From Setophaga petechia (lineage: Eukaryota > Chordata > Aves > Passeriformes > Parulidae), in the NCBI GenBank assembly GCA_024362935.1, contig JANCRA010000179.1:62001-126000 (forward strand): a DNA stretch of 64,000 bases. The letters run 5' to 3'. Position 1 is the stretch's first letter, and each line of letters starts with the position of its first letter. A program made the translations under genes and the position numbers. The notes under the pieces are model-generated. The model was not told where the DNA came from, made no database searches, and saw nothing but the letters and a program-made list of their open reading frames with translations. Of this stretch, positions 28,433-39,309 are shown in pieces.

Positions 28433-28861
28433 GAGGTGAGAGCTCCAAGGAGCTTCACCCCAGGGCTGAGGAGTGGCAGCTCTGGTGGGGCATCTGCCAG
28501 CTCCTGGTGCCAGGGGGTGCTCTGGGTCCAGCACAGCCCCGTTTGTTCCGTGCCCAGGGCACTGAAGGAACACTTGGATATTGCTGGGGATGGGGAATTC
28601 CTTTCCTGGGCTCCCATTCTTTTCCTCCTGCTGGCAGCTTGCTTGATGGTTTTCCCTTTAGAGGAAGGAAGCACCAATTCCACAAAACTCTAGAAAACAT
28701 CAGCAAGTGCAAAGCTGATTCCCTGAGTTCACTGGGTTCAGTGGAAGGAAAATATTTTACTGAACTGTCCCAATTTCCAGATTCTTCATCCCCTGCTTCC
28801 TTTCATGAGTGAGTGGGCTTAAAATGATCTGACTTTGCAAACATGATGTAACCCAGATCTG

Positions 28862-28945
28862 GTGTTATTTCATCCGTGTTATTTTATCCGTGTTATTTTA
28901 TCTGTGTTATTTTATCTGTGTTATTTTTTCTGTGTTATTTTATCA
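28862..28945 (+). repeat. 14 bp minisatellite
   Basis: Six copies of GTTATTTTATCTGT-type units, directly before an antisense CR1. Confidence 0.85.
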
Positions 28946-28954
28946 TGGTGTTTC

Positions 28955-29108
28955 ACAGAATCATCCAGGTTGGAAGAGACCTTCAAGATCATCCACCCCT
29001 GCCATGGCAGGGACACCCTCCCACTGTCCCAGGCTGCTCCAAGCCCCAGTGCCCAACCTGGTCCTGGACATTTCCAGGGATTCAGGGGCAGCCACAGCCT
29101 CTCCCAAG
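28955..29108 (-). mobile_element. CR1 LINE 3' fragment
   Basis: Antisense: CAGAATCATCCAGGTTGGAA, CCTGCCATGGCAGGGACACC, ACTGTCCCAGGCTGCTCCAA. Confidence 0.8.
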
Positions 29109-30253
29109 CACTTTAACTCTGATTTTCAAGGCTTCTTGATGCTTCTGAACTTTTGCTCTCTGTGTTTTCCGTGGAATTGATAAAATGTGACCAAGTGGAA
29201 CAAAGAGGCAGCTCAGGGCAGGGTGGAAGGCTGGGAGTGCTCTGTCCCATGATCCCTTTTCTCCCAGAGGAGCCATGAAAAGCAGCTGAGGTTCATTAGC
29301 AGGGCAGCCTAATTGGGCTGGAATTTGCCAGGGGTGGCAATAGAGGTGGACAGCCCCAGCCTGGATGGATTTGAGAGCACCCCCTGGTGATCAATACCAG
29401 GGATTGTGACATGTTTAAAATAAAATTGCTTGTCCTTGACTCCAGTGGAAGGGAGATCTCCCTCACACATCCCACGGGTTGCAGCTGCTCTGCTCAATAC
29501 CAAACACTTTGTGAAATGGCCAGCAAAAGCCTTTCCTTGCCATCCCACCCCTCTGAGGGGGCAAAATCCCCCGGACTTTGATTCCCTTTGCTCTGGAGGC
29601 CTTTTAGTTAAAAGCTCTCTATAGATTTGGGAGTATTGACAGTAATAATGAGCTTATGGGTGAAATTGTGACCTGGGGGAAGTCAGTGGAGCTGGAATTC
29701 CAGCGTTGGAAATATCCACACATCTCTATGAAGCCTGAACATGTGCTCTCAACAGGTCAGATCTCTGCATTGGATTCACTCCCCTTCCCAGCAGTTTGCT
29801 TACCAAACATCTTTGAAGTGTGAGCTAATGAAATTAATGTCTTTTCCTCCTGCTTAAAGCAGAAAATAAAATTAACCACCTTTTTCCCCCCAGGAAAAAG
29901 GAGGGAGGCTGGGTCTGTCCTGCCTTTCTTGTGCACAGAGTGTTTTAAACCCATTCAGATGTTTGGGTTTATGGGAAAACTGTCTCAAGAACAGTCAGGA
30001 TTCTCAGGGAAGGGTTTAGACATGACTTTCTGCTGCCATGGGCTGAAGATTTGGAAAGGATGATCTGAATTAAATTGGGAAATCAACACCCCCAGGTGCC
30101 CCTTTAGAGTGACAAGAATAGGAAATGAGGATAAAAGGAAAGTGGGGACCAAGGTGTGTTTGTAATTTTTAAGAAAACAAGTGAAAAGGAAACAGTAATA
30201 TTACATGGCAAAGCAAGGGCATGCAAGGAAGGGATAGTGTCTTTTAGTAGATC
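29109..30253. other. Intergenic, unique
   Basis: About 1.1 kb without a recognisable repeat or coding signal. Confidence 0.45.
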
Positions 30254-30632
30254 AAAGAAGGAAAGAAGGAAAAGAAGGAAAAGAAGGAAGGGAAAGTGAA
30301 AGGGAAAGGAAATTGCAAGGAAAAGAAATTTCAAGGAAAGGAAAGGAAATTTCAAGGAAAGGAAAGGAAAGGGACATTTCCAGGAAAGGAAAGGAAAGAA
30401 AAATTTCAAGGAAAAGGAAAGGAAAGGGAAATTTCAAGGAAAGGAAAGGAAATTTCAAGGGAAAGGAAAGGAAAGGAAAGGAAGAAAGGAAAGGAAAAGG
30501 AAAGGAAAGGAAAGGAAAGGAAAGGAAAGGAAAGGAAAGGAAAGGAAAGGAAAGGAAAGGAAAGGAAAGGAAAGGAAAGGAAAGGAAAGGAAAGGAAAGG
30601 AAAAGGAAAGGAAAGGAAAGGAAGAGAGAGAA

Positions 30633-30668
<36 letters not shown>

Positions 30669-30688
30669 AGAAAGAAAGAAAGAAAGAA

Positions 30689-30756
<68 letters not shown>

Positions 30757-30793
30757 AAAGGAAAGCAAAGAAAGAAAGAAAGAAAGAAAGAAG
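30254..30793 (+). repeat. Polypurine GGAAA / GA / GAAA microsatellite tract
   Basis: Three purine repeats in series: (GGAAA)n with ATTTCAAGG interruptions to about 30455, pure (GGAAA)n to 30620, (GA)n 30625-30668, (GAAA)n to 30793. Bases 30457-30765 (309 bp) are uninterrupted purine on the plus strand. Confidence 0.95.
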
Positions 30794-31311
30794 CAGACAC
30801 TGGTGTCAGTTTGAGCATGGAGTGAGATCCCTGGTTTCACAGCTCTGTGACAGAAACCATTTCCCTCTCTATTGCCATCCGAGCACTTGCAGGAATTTTT
30901 GCCAGGATTTATAAACTGTTCCTGCTCCTGTCACACATTGTGCCTGGCTGGGACTGCTGCAGTCAGAACAGCCCTGCACAGCAGTGCTCCCACCACACCC
31001 AACCTGGCAAGGGAATGAATTTATCAGTAGATGCAAACCCCCCAATGACCCACAGCCATTTCCTCCCCTGGAGCTGTGCTCCAGCATTCATGGCTGTCCA
31101 AGCCCTGCCTCAGGCTGATATCCAATCATCCCTTAGAGTGGAAATGCAGGAAAAGCCCGAGGCTTTGACCACCTCCACTGAGCTGAAAAAAGCGTCCCAG
31201 AAATCCATAAAGGACCATGAACAGTTGGTCTCCATCTTTTCTAAGAAGCTGTTGTGCACTTTGTGTCCATTCCCTGCACCTCAGGGTCTGTCTCTGAGAT
31301 GTTTGCAGGGT

Positions 31312-31400
31312 CATGGATCACAGAATTTGGGCTGGAGGGGACTTTAAAGATCATCCAGATGCACACCCCTGCAATGGGGAGGGACACCTTGCACTGGTGT
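31312..31400 (-). mobile_element. CR1 LINE 3' terminus
   Basis: CACAGAATTTGGGCTGGAGG, then CCTGCAATGGGGAGGGACAC: antisense CR1 end. Confidence 0.65.
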
Positions 31401-31785
31401 CCAGCCCAGGGAGGAGCTGGAGCTGCTGCAGAGAGCCCAGAGGAGGCTCCAGGATGAGCAGAGGGATGGAGCAGCTGTGCTGGGAGGAAAGGCTGGCACA
31501 GCTGGCATTGCTCACCTGCACAGGAGAAGCTTTGGGCTGAGCTCAGGGTGGCCTTGCAGGGCCTGAAGGAGCCCCAGGAAAGCTGGAGAGAGACAATTGC
31601 CAGGGGATGCAGGGACAGCACTCAGGGAATGGCTCCAGTGCCAGAGGGCAGGGCTGGGTGGGATCTGGGCAATGAGGAATTGTTCCCTGGCAGGGTGGGC
31701 AGGGCTGGGATGGAATTCCATCCCTGGATCCCTGGCAGTGCCCAAGGCCAGGCTGGACACTGGGGCTGGAGCAGCCTGGGGTGCA
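31401..31785 (+). mobile_element. CR1 LINE 3' fragment, sense
   Basis: CAGGGTGGCCTTGCAGGGCC, GAATTGTTCCCTGGCAGGGT and AGTGCCCAAGGCCAGGCTGG in CR1 order. It is the uninterrupted counterpart of the split copy at 5575-6400. Confidence 0.75.
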
Positions 31786-31789
31786 TATT

Positions 31790-32050
31790 CATGGAATCCC
31801 AGAATCCCAGAAGGATTTGGGTTGGAAGGACCTCCAAGCCCATCCAGTGCCACCCCTGCCATGGCAGGGACACCTCCCACTGTCCCCAGTGCCCAGCCTG
31901 GCCTTGGGCACTGCCAGGGATCCAGGGATGGAATTCCATCCCAGCCCTGCCCACCCTGCCAGGGAACAATTCCCAGTTCCCAATATCCCATCCATCCCTG
32001 CCTTCCTCCAGTTCAAAGCCATTCCCCCCTTGTCCCATCACCACAAATTA
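31790..32050 (-). mobile_element. CR1 LINE 3' fragment, antisense, facing the previous copy
   Basis: GGATTTGGGTTGGAAGGACC, TGCCATGGCAGGGACACCTC, GGATCCAGGGATGGAATTCC, then CATTCCCCCCTTGTCCCATC. The body mirrors 31640-31770, forming a large inverted repeat. Confidence 0.82.
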
Positions 32051-33400
32051 CCAAAGTCAGGTCCCAGATCACTTTTATTACTGTTGGTCTCAGCAAATTG
32101 CTTAGAAAATCCATTTATTTTTAAAAGCAGTGGTGATGTTAACATGAAGCAGTGCTGACAACCCTCTGTCCAATCCAAATCAACATGAAGCCAAAGGCAA
32201 TGGTGATCAACCACAAAAAGGAAGGCTCAGAGTGGGACCAGGGGAAATGTTGAAAATCTCCCAGCTCCAGAGGTGACACAAGGTGACAGTATAATTGCAA
32301 ACAGATTTTTCTTTTTGCCAAATGAAGAACTGTTGCCTTATAAGTATTGGAATTATTTTTTTCAGTGTGTTGGTCCATCTGTTGGAAGTGAGAGACCTAT
32401 AAAATTCTGGTTTAAGAGAAATCCATTGATTCTCTTTTTTGTCATAATTTTATATCCTAATATATGTGCCTGGGACTTTGCTGTAATGTGAAATGGAGAG
32501 GGCTGGGCTTCTTTGCTCGTTATTTTAATTTTTGATTGTTTGAATGCACTGTGGAATGATGGAATTCTGTGAGGATTTGAGAAGGAAATGTCTGGATTTG
32601 GTACTCCTGACAAGCAGGGGTCACAGTCCATGGAGGCTGCCTTGTGCCCCAATGGAAGTTCCCCAAAAATCTCTGGAGGAGATGGAAATATCCTTGCCAA
32701 CCCTAATGCACCTTCAGGCACAAAATACCAGCATTCATCCTAAGAAATGAGCACATTTCATTACATGGGATTTATGAAATAGGATTCTAGAAACTGTTTT
32801 TCCACTCCCTATAATGCATAGATTGTGCAGAATGCTAAATCTGCTCAAAAGCTAAAAGTGACAAATTCTGAGACTTTTTAATTTTTAAAGTATATTTAAT
32901 AGCAAATGTCTGGTTCCATTCTATTCCTGACATTTGTAGAAAACGCAGTTCTGAGCCACTGAGAGGGTTTGTTTCCCTCGTAATGCATTTCAAAAAATGC
33001 ACTGAAATTTTATTTTGATCAGGTCAAAACACTGTAATATAACTTCAACTATTGGCTGTAACAGGCTGTCAAATACATCTGTCACAGTGCCATTGAAATT
33101 CATATTTCAAGGGACTGTAAAAAAACAAACAAAAAGTTAAGTGAAAGCAAAATTAATACCTTGCCATGTTGAAATGTTCATGAATTATGGAAATGAGGAA
33201 CCATGCAGGCAATCAGTGCTGGAAATCACTGGATATCCCCAAGAAATTCTGAGTTTTAGGGAAGGTTGTCATTTTTTTGGGGGAAGAAACAAAGAGATGT
33301 GGCCAGTTCTGCATCACAGGGCACCGACTCCAAACCAAAGTATAATTTTTAATTTTTAACAAAACACCCCTTGAATTACCTGCAAAGCTGTGATGGGAGG
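32051..33400. other. Intergenic sequence downstream of CLDN14
   Basis: Unique, AT-rich. A short palindrome TGCATTTCAAAAAATGCA lies at about 32984-33001. No exon seen. Confidence 0.4.
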
Positions 33401-33445
33401 TAGACAGAGATGTGCTGCCTTGGGAATATCTCAGCCTCCTTTGCC

Positions 33446-33451
33446 TTTATT
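33446..33451 (-). terminator. CLDN14: Candidate CLDN14 poly(A) signal
   Basis: TTTATT on the plus strand is AATAAA on the minus strand, about 160 bp past the CLDN14 stop and the nearest canonical hexamer downstream. Confidence 0.4.
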
Positions 33452-33607
33452 TCCCAGGTTTTGCAGGCAGCAGTTCCGCATCCACATCCTTTCCTCCTCC
33501 GGGAAGAAAAGGAGGGAACGAACAACAGTAAACTCCAGCATCCCTTCCGAGTTCTCTGGTGCCAGACACACAATTCCCGAGGCAGCCGTGCCAGATCCTG
33601 GCAGAGC

Positions 33608-34282
33608 TCACACGTAGTCGCTCAGTCTGTAGCCGCTGTGGGACGCAGATGTCATGGAAGGAGCGTGGTCGCCCTTGGAGGATGGAGGCGCTGCGGAACG
33701 CGGCGGGAAAAGCGCCTCATTCCCGAGGCACGAGGTGCACAGCAGGGCCCCACCCAGCATGGTGAAGGCCGAGGACACAAACCCCAGATAAAGAGCCTGC
33801 CCTATCTCGTACTTCACCCCAGAGGGCAGCGTGGGCTTGTAGAAATCCACCACCACCTCGTTGGTGCACCACGACACCGGCACCAGGCTCAGCAGCCCGG
33901 CCAGCACGAAGCCGACGCCGCCCGAGCCGGCCATGGAGGCCTTGGCGGGGCTGCCCTCGGCGCAGCGCGTGCACCTCATGCCCACCACGGCCACGGCGGC
34001 CGCCAGCACGGCCAGCAGGCAGGAGATGACCATCATGGCCCGGGCGGCGCGCAGGTCGGCGGGCAGCGCCAGCTGCGAGCGGTGGGGCTGGCACTGGTAG
34101 ACGCCGGTGCTGTGCTTCACGCACTCCATCCACAGCCCCTTCAGGTAGGCCACGGCCGTCAGGATGTTGGTGCCCACGTGGGCCGAGCGCCACCAGTGCG
34201 GCAGGATGGTGGCAATCAAGGTGCCAATGAAGCCCAGCAGGCCGAGGGAGAAGCCCAGCAGCTCCAAGGCCCAGCTGGCCAT
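33608..34282 (-). CDS. CLDN14: Claudin-14, tight-junction membrane protein
   Basis: Intact 224-residue claudin in one coding exon. Claudins seal or gate paracellular ion flow at epithelial tight junctions; claudin-14 acts in the inner ear and kidney, and loss causes human DFNB29 deafness. Seen here: [11 protein letters not shown] start; TM1 about 7-27; first extracellular loop with the claudin signature W30, G49-L50-W51, C54, C64; conserved R81; TM2 about 82-102; TM3 about 117-139; second loop [17 protein letters not shown]4 about 161-183; then a short tail ending GYRLSDYV with a PDZ-binding YV terminus. The GHSGYRLxDYV-type tail and [20 protein letters not shown] separate it from other claudins. 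It is shorter than human (239) because the cytoplasmic tail lacks roughly 15 residues. The ORF is very GC-rich at third positions compared with its flanks. Gene order beside CHAF1B supports orthology. Confidence 0.96.
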   Translation of the reverse strand: MASWALELLGFSLGLLGFIGTLIATILPHWWRSAHVGTNILTAVAYLKGLWMECVKHSTGVYQCQPHRSQLALPADLRAARAMMVISCLLAVLAAAVAVVGMRCTRCAEGSPAKASMAGSGGVGFVLAGLLSLVPVSWCTNEVVVDFYKPTLPSGVKYEIGQALYLGFVSSAFTMLGGALLCTSCLGNEALFPPRSAAPPSSKGDHAPSMTSASHSGYRLSDYV

Positions 34283-34399
34283 GGGAATGTTTGTGCTGTG
34301 TGGTTCCCTTAACGAGGCGCCTCCGCTTGGGCTCGCTTGGAAGGCGCGAGGTTTTCTTGGAAGATCTGCGGCTGTTTCGCCCCGACACCTCCTGCTCGC
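34283..34399 (-). other. CLDN14: CLDN14 5' UTR in the coding exon, with candidate splice acceptor
   Basis: Minus-strand reading gives CAATTACCTTTTATTAG| at 34400 as a plausible acceptor, then 117 nt before the ATG. CLDN14 in mammals has distant noncoding 5' exons, so upstream exons probably lie at higher coordinates. I cannot identify them. Confidence 0.35.
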
Positions 34400-34429
34400 C
34401 TAATAAAAGGTAATTGAGGGAAAAAGGAG

Positions 34430-34620
34430 TTAATTATTACCCCAAAGCTTTGCCTCTCCGGCCAGTGAGGTGGGTTTCAAGAGCGGCGAGGGCAATAATT
34501 AGCATAGTTATCGCTGTTAATCGTGTTTTTGTGGAAGTAATGGGAAGGCAAGCTTCCCTCTTCCCTTATATAAACAGCCTTGTGCTGCCCGCTGGGAAGA
34601 GAACTCAAGACAATTTATGA
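34430..34620 (+). promoter_or_regulatory. Possible regulatory block beside CLDN14 with a plus-strand TATA box
   Basis: Repeat-free block with homeobox-type cores (TTAATTATTACC, GGCAATAATTAGCATAG, GCTGTTAATCGTG) and a TATATAAA at 34567-34574 in plus orientation, i.e. pointing away from CLDN14. Could be an enhancer or divergent promoter; purely from motif appearance. Confidence 0.25.
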
Positions 34621-35556
34621 AATGGAAAAAAAATATTTGAAATGCAAATATTCCTCTTCCCAGCAGGCTCTTCAAAAAAACAAACATGATTTCCTCTCTA
34701 CAGCGGAGAATTAGGTAGTGTTAACACTTGGAATGAAGGAGATTTATAAAGTAGGGAACTGCAGGTTGCTTTACACGATGAAAACATTCCCAGAAGGTCA
34801 CAGCAGGACTAGGAAAACAATAAGGGTGTATTTGCTCAAAGTAGGGAGCAAAAAGAGAGATTTAAAACCTGTGGAAGAGGATAACAAATATTGGATTAAA
34901 GTAGCTTTCCTGACTGCCCAGTATTTCTTGAGGCTGCATTTCAAGAAAGTAACTCAAAGGGGAATAATTTTCATCAGGATCTGGGGAGTTTCAGGTCGTG
35001 ATTTCAGGTTGTGGGTGAAATGTGGAATCAGTTGAACATCCTGGAGCTTCTGAGGGAAAACACCTTCACACTTTGGTCATGCATAAATCCAAGCTGGAAA
35101 ACAAGGAATGGCAACTCTTCTTCCCGTATAAATCCCAGAATAAGTGGCCTTTTCCAGTGGCTGCCTTGCCAGCTCTGTTATCCATCAGGCATGATGTGTG
35201 TGGGCAGAAACACGATATTTTAATATATAAAATAACCCTTGTCACAATCCAGCCTGGAATTCAGAAACAGGAACAAGTTTAGGCTCCAGCTCTGCCAAGG
35301 CCCCTGCACGTGCTGAACTCCTGCTCGGAGGAGAAAGTGGAAGTGTTTGCTGGAGCTGGCCCGAGCAGGAAAAGGGAGGAAAAGCATCTGGATCAATAAT
35401 CAAAGCCATCAGGACAGCAGAAGGAGCAAAGTGAAAGCTGCTCCACATTTCAATTATCTCAGACTTGTCTCTAACAAGTCTGGAGTGCTTGGGGTGACAT
35501 CAGAGCCAGGGTTGGTCTCTGTTGTTGTGGCTTTCACTGCTCTCTGCCTGACAGCA
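34621..35556. other. Unique sequence upstream of CLDN14
   Basis: No recognisable repeat or exon in this stretch. Confidence 0.4.
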
Positions 35557-35850
35557 GAATCATGGAATCGTGGAATGGTTTGGGTTGGAAGGGACATGAA
35601 AAATGATCCAGTGCCATGGCAGGGACACCTCCCACTGTCCCAGGCTGCTCCAGCCCCAGCGTCCAGCCTGGCCTTGGGCACTGCCAGGGATCCAGGGATG
35701 GAATTCCATCCCAGCCCCTGCCCACCCTGCCAGGAACAATTCCTAATTTCCAATATCCCATCTAACCCTGCCCTCTTCAGTTTGAAGCCGTTCCCTGTGT
35801 GCTGTCCCTCCAGCCCTTGGGAATTGTCTCTCTCCATCTTTCTTGCAGCA
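35557..35850 (-). mobile_element. CR1 LINE 3' fragment
   Basis: Antisense: TGGAATGGTTTGGGTTGGAA, CACTGTCCCAGGCTGCTCCA, GATCCAGGGATGGAATTCCA, ending TCTCTCCATCTTTCTTGCAG. Confidence 0.82.
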
Positions 35851-36726
35851 GGGGTCATCTCTTCCCAAAACAATCCCTTGGATCTTGTGAAAAGAAAGGG
35901 AAAATGGAAAAGTACAAGGATTTTGTGGCCTGGGCAAGAAAACACCACAGGCTGAGGACTCAGTGCTTCTACACATTCCTTCTATTTGGAATTTGCCATG
36001 GGATGGGCAGGAATGGGATGTTGGATTTGCTGCCTGGAAGGAAAGAGCAAAGCAAAGAGCAGCTTTTCTTTAGTGTGCCTGGTTTCAGGAGAGTTTTTCC
36101 TCCTCCTGTTGCCAGTTCCTGGCCTTTCAGGTTCTCTTTATGTAACACAGAAATGCAAACACCTGAGTTGATGTGGCTGCTGAAGGAATTGACCTCATTT
36201 GCAGATTCTGAGAACATCACAGAAGGTTTTATATCAAAAATCACCATTCCAGGGGAGGTCAGGCTGCAGATTTCTCTCAGCTATCACAGATATGACAGGC
36301 CATGAGTCAAAGCCAAGCACAGCACAAAGGAACAAATTGTTTCCTCCAGCACTACTGGAGATATTTTATTTCTGTCCCAATCCTAAGTCGTCCTCATGTA
36401 TGTTTGCCTTGCAGGTTATTTGGGTTTGTTTCCTATATTATGGAAAATTAAGCAGTATTTTAACTTTTTATATTATTATTTGTTTTCTGTGAGGCGCTGC
36501 TGGATCTAAGCACGCCACACATCTCAGGGAAATTATCCTGGGAATATTCCTCCAGGATCAGGGAGATCTCCACATGGTTTTGGGTCACAGCAGGACCATG
36601 AGGGACCTCAAGACATCTCACAGGACATCAGCAACTGAGCTGGAAATAGAGCTTGGGTCTCCTGTGTCCTTAATCCCAGCACCACCTTCCTCATCCCTGC
36701 TTTTGCCTGGTCTGGGAAAAAGACAG

Positions 36727-37070
36727 AATTCCCAGAATCCCTGGGTTGGAAGAGACCTTCAAGACCATCGAGTCCAGCCCAGCCCCAACACCCCAACTCA
36801 GCCCTGGCCCCCAGTGCCACATCCAGGCTTTGTTAAACACACCCAGGGATGGGGACTGCACCACCTCCCCGGGCAGCCATTCCAGAACTTTCTCCCCCTT
36901 GCTGCAAAAACCTTTTCCCTGCTCTCCAGCCTGGATTTCCCTTGGTGCAGCTGGAGGCTGTGTGCTCTGGGTGTGTCAGTGCTGCTGCAGACAGAGCCCA
37001 GCCCCAGCTGAGCACAGGCACCTTTCAGGAGCTGTGCAGAGTGATGGGGGCAGCCCTGAGTCTCCTTTTT
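36727..37070 (-). mobile_element. CR1 LINE 3' fragment
   Basis: Nearly identical to 5678-6067: CTGGGTTGGAAGAGACCTTC, CACATCCAGGCTTTGTTAAA, AGCCATTCCAGAACTTTCTC, AGTGATGGGGGCAGCCCTGA. Confidence 0.85.
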
Positions 37071-37794
37071 TTCACTCCCTCATGATGAGCATACCCCAGG
37101 ATTATCCTCTCCAGTTCCTCATCCCACCCAGGACACCCACACCTTGTCCCCCACCCTGAGGAGGGATCCAGCTCATTCTGGTGCATTTGCAAAGAGGCTC
37201 CCGAGGTCAGGCACGAGGCTTTGCAGCTGATCCTGGGGAGAGCAGAACCTCAAAGGAAAATGTGATTTACACCACCAGTCCTGGGAAATGGACCCCCCCA
37301 TTTAATGGAGGTCAAACCACTCTGGGGCTCAGCAGCAGCTATTTTTAGATGTCATTAAGGTGTTATTTTTAAACATCAGCCATTAAAAGCTTTCTAATTT
37401 AAGCAGCCAGCATTAATTAGCCCAGCTTGCTCGCTCAGTCATGTTTTCCATGTGCCTCCCTCAGCAGTTCAGCTGCCCCTGGTGCTCAGTAACACTTTCA
37501 CTGCTGGGCACCAGCCTTCCCCTCCTCCTGCCAAGTGGTGAAAGCAGCAGGAACTCAACACCTTTTATCTGCAGGAACATCAGCAGCCTGCTGGAAATGT
37601 CTCACTTTCCAGCTCAGCTGAGGAACATTCCGTGCCATCAGGTGAGTGGTGGCTTGGATGTACCCTGTGGGCTGAGCCAGGCAAATATTAAATCAAAAAT
37701 CAGCCTTTTCTTTTTTCCTGTGTGGGTTGTGTTTGGTGCCATTTCTTTAGAAAGTGAGCAAATTTTGCTTCCTCACTTGGGAGTCATCTTTTCT

Positions 37795-38055
37795 AGCAGG
37801 GAACAGGGACAGGATGAGAAGGAAAGGCCTCAAGCTATGCCAGGGGAGGCTCAGGTTGGATAGCAGGAGGAATTTCTCCATGGAAAGGGAGCTCAGGCCT
37901 TGGCAGGGGCTGCCCAGGGAGCTTTGCAGTGCCCATCCCTGCAGGTGTCCCCTGCAGGTGGCACTGGGTGCTCTGGGCTGGGGACAAGGTGCCCATGGGG
38001 CACAGCTGGCACTGCATGGGCTGGCAGGGCTGTGCCAGCCTCAGGAATTCTGTGT
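37795..38055 (+). mobile_element. CR1 LINE 3' fragment
   Basis: GGCCTCAAGCTATGCCAGGG, AGGAATTTCTCCATGGAAAG, GGGAGCTTTGCAGTGCCCAT. Same subfamily as the CR1-VNTR copies but without the array. Confidence 0.8.
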
Positions 38056-38900
38056 TTAGGATGAGCTGCTCAGACATTGCCTGCAACTCAGTCTAGGAGA
38101 AACACAGGAACCAAAAAAGGCAAAGAAATAAAATAAAAGAAGTGAGAAGGCTGTGAATGCCTGGCAGCTGTGGGATGGAGTTTGTGGGGGCAGAAGTGAG
38201 CGGGGAAGGGTTCCCTGAGGCCCTGGGGATGATGGGGAGACACCCTGCTCATTCCTGCAGCCCAGCCTGGATCCAGCACAAGGCCGGGCCCTTCCCCTTC
38301 CCCCTCCTCCTGTGCAGCCCAGATCCTGTTTCAGGGGTTGTGCTGGTGCATTTTTTACTCCCTTAGATCTTTCCATGGGAGAGCTGCAGCCCCTCCATGT
38401 GGGACAGCAACACCCCGGGGCTGGGCCTGGGGGAGGAGGGTCAGCAGAGGGGCTGTGCTGCCTCTGGAGAGCCACCAGCAGCCTGGGAATGAGAGCAGAG
38501 CTGAGCATGCTGACCCCAGCAGGTTATGCCATCAGATTTCCTTTTGGGCTTTAACACAGCAATGTTGGGAAGAAGTTTCTGGAAGCACCTGCACCATGGG
38601 ATGGCACTGACCAGGATTTTGGGGATCACAATCCCCTTCTGTGACCAGGCTGTGCCATGGCTGGCACAAAGCCCAAAACTCACAAAACCTCATGGCAACA
38701 CAGGTGAAGCTAAATTGGGCTGGAAATCATTTTGAACACTATTAAATAACACAAATAATGTGAGGATGGAGTGGGCCCAGGTGAGACAGGGATAACAAAC
38801 AAGGCAGGAGTGCTCCAACAGGTATTGGCAGGGCATGCACTGAACGAGGCCATTGGTTTGGGCAGATGCAAGGAAATGCAGCTGGGGAAGGAGCAGCAGG
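38056..38900. other. Unique/unclassified sequence
   Basis: No recognisable repeat or exon. Confidence 0.4.
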
Positions 38901-39147
38901 TTTGGTTTGGCTTGGTTTGGTTTGGTTTGGTTTGGCTTGGTTTGGTTTGGCTTGGTTTGGTTTGGTTTGGCTTGGCTTGGCTTGGCTTGGCTTGGCTTGG
39001 TTTGGCTTGGCTTGGCTTGGTTTGGTTTGGCTTGGTTTGGTTTGGCTTGGTTTGGTTTGGTTTGGTTTGGTTTGGTTTGGTTTGGTTTGGTTTGGTTTGG
39101 TTTGGCTTGGTTTGGTTTGGTTTGGTTTGGTTTGGCTTGGCTTGGCT
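38901..39147 (+). repeat. Pentanucleotide array (TTTGG / CTTGG)
   Basis: About 49 tandem pentamers, mixing TTTGG with CTTGG in clusters; purely pyrimidine/GT on the plus strand with no A. Confidence 0.95.
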
Positions 39148-39309
39148 CAGCTCTCAGGGTGTGTTTCTGGGCAGTGTAAAAATCTGCCACAGGAAATGTT
39201 GGAAGCTCCAAGGCTTGAGTCAGTTAAAAAGCCAGCGGGGAAAATCACCCAGAGTAATTTGGAGGGAAATGTTCACGGAACTGGGCAAGCACAGAGCACT
39301 CGGAATTAC

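Noticed and set aside
27059..28693. 544-codon plus-strand open frame
   Set aside because: Generated by the 20 bp tandem repeat, which lacks stops; the opposite strand is open too, and no homologous protein or splice context is seen.
30252..30840. Open frames of Lys/Glu/Arg or Phe/Leu/Ser repeats
   Set aside because: Translations of the polypurine microsatellite.
33410..34312. 300-codon plus-strand frame and the 223-codon minus frame at 33717-34388
   Set aside because: High-GC shadows of CLDN14; the 33608-34282 minus frame alone gives a claudin.
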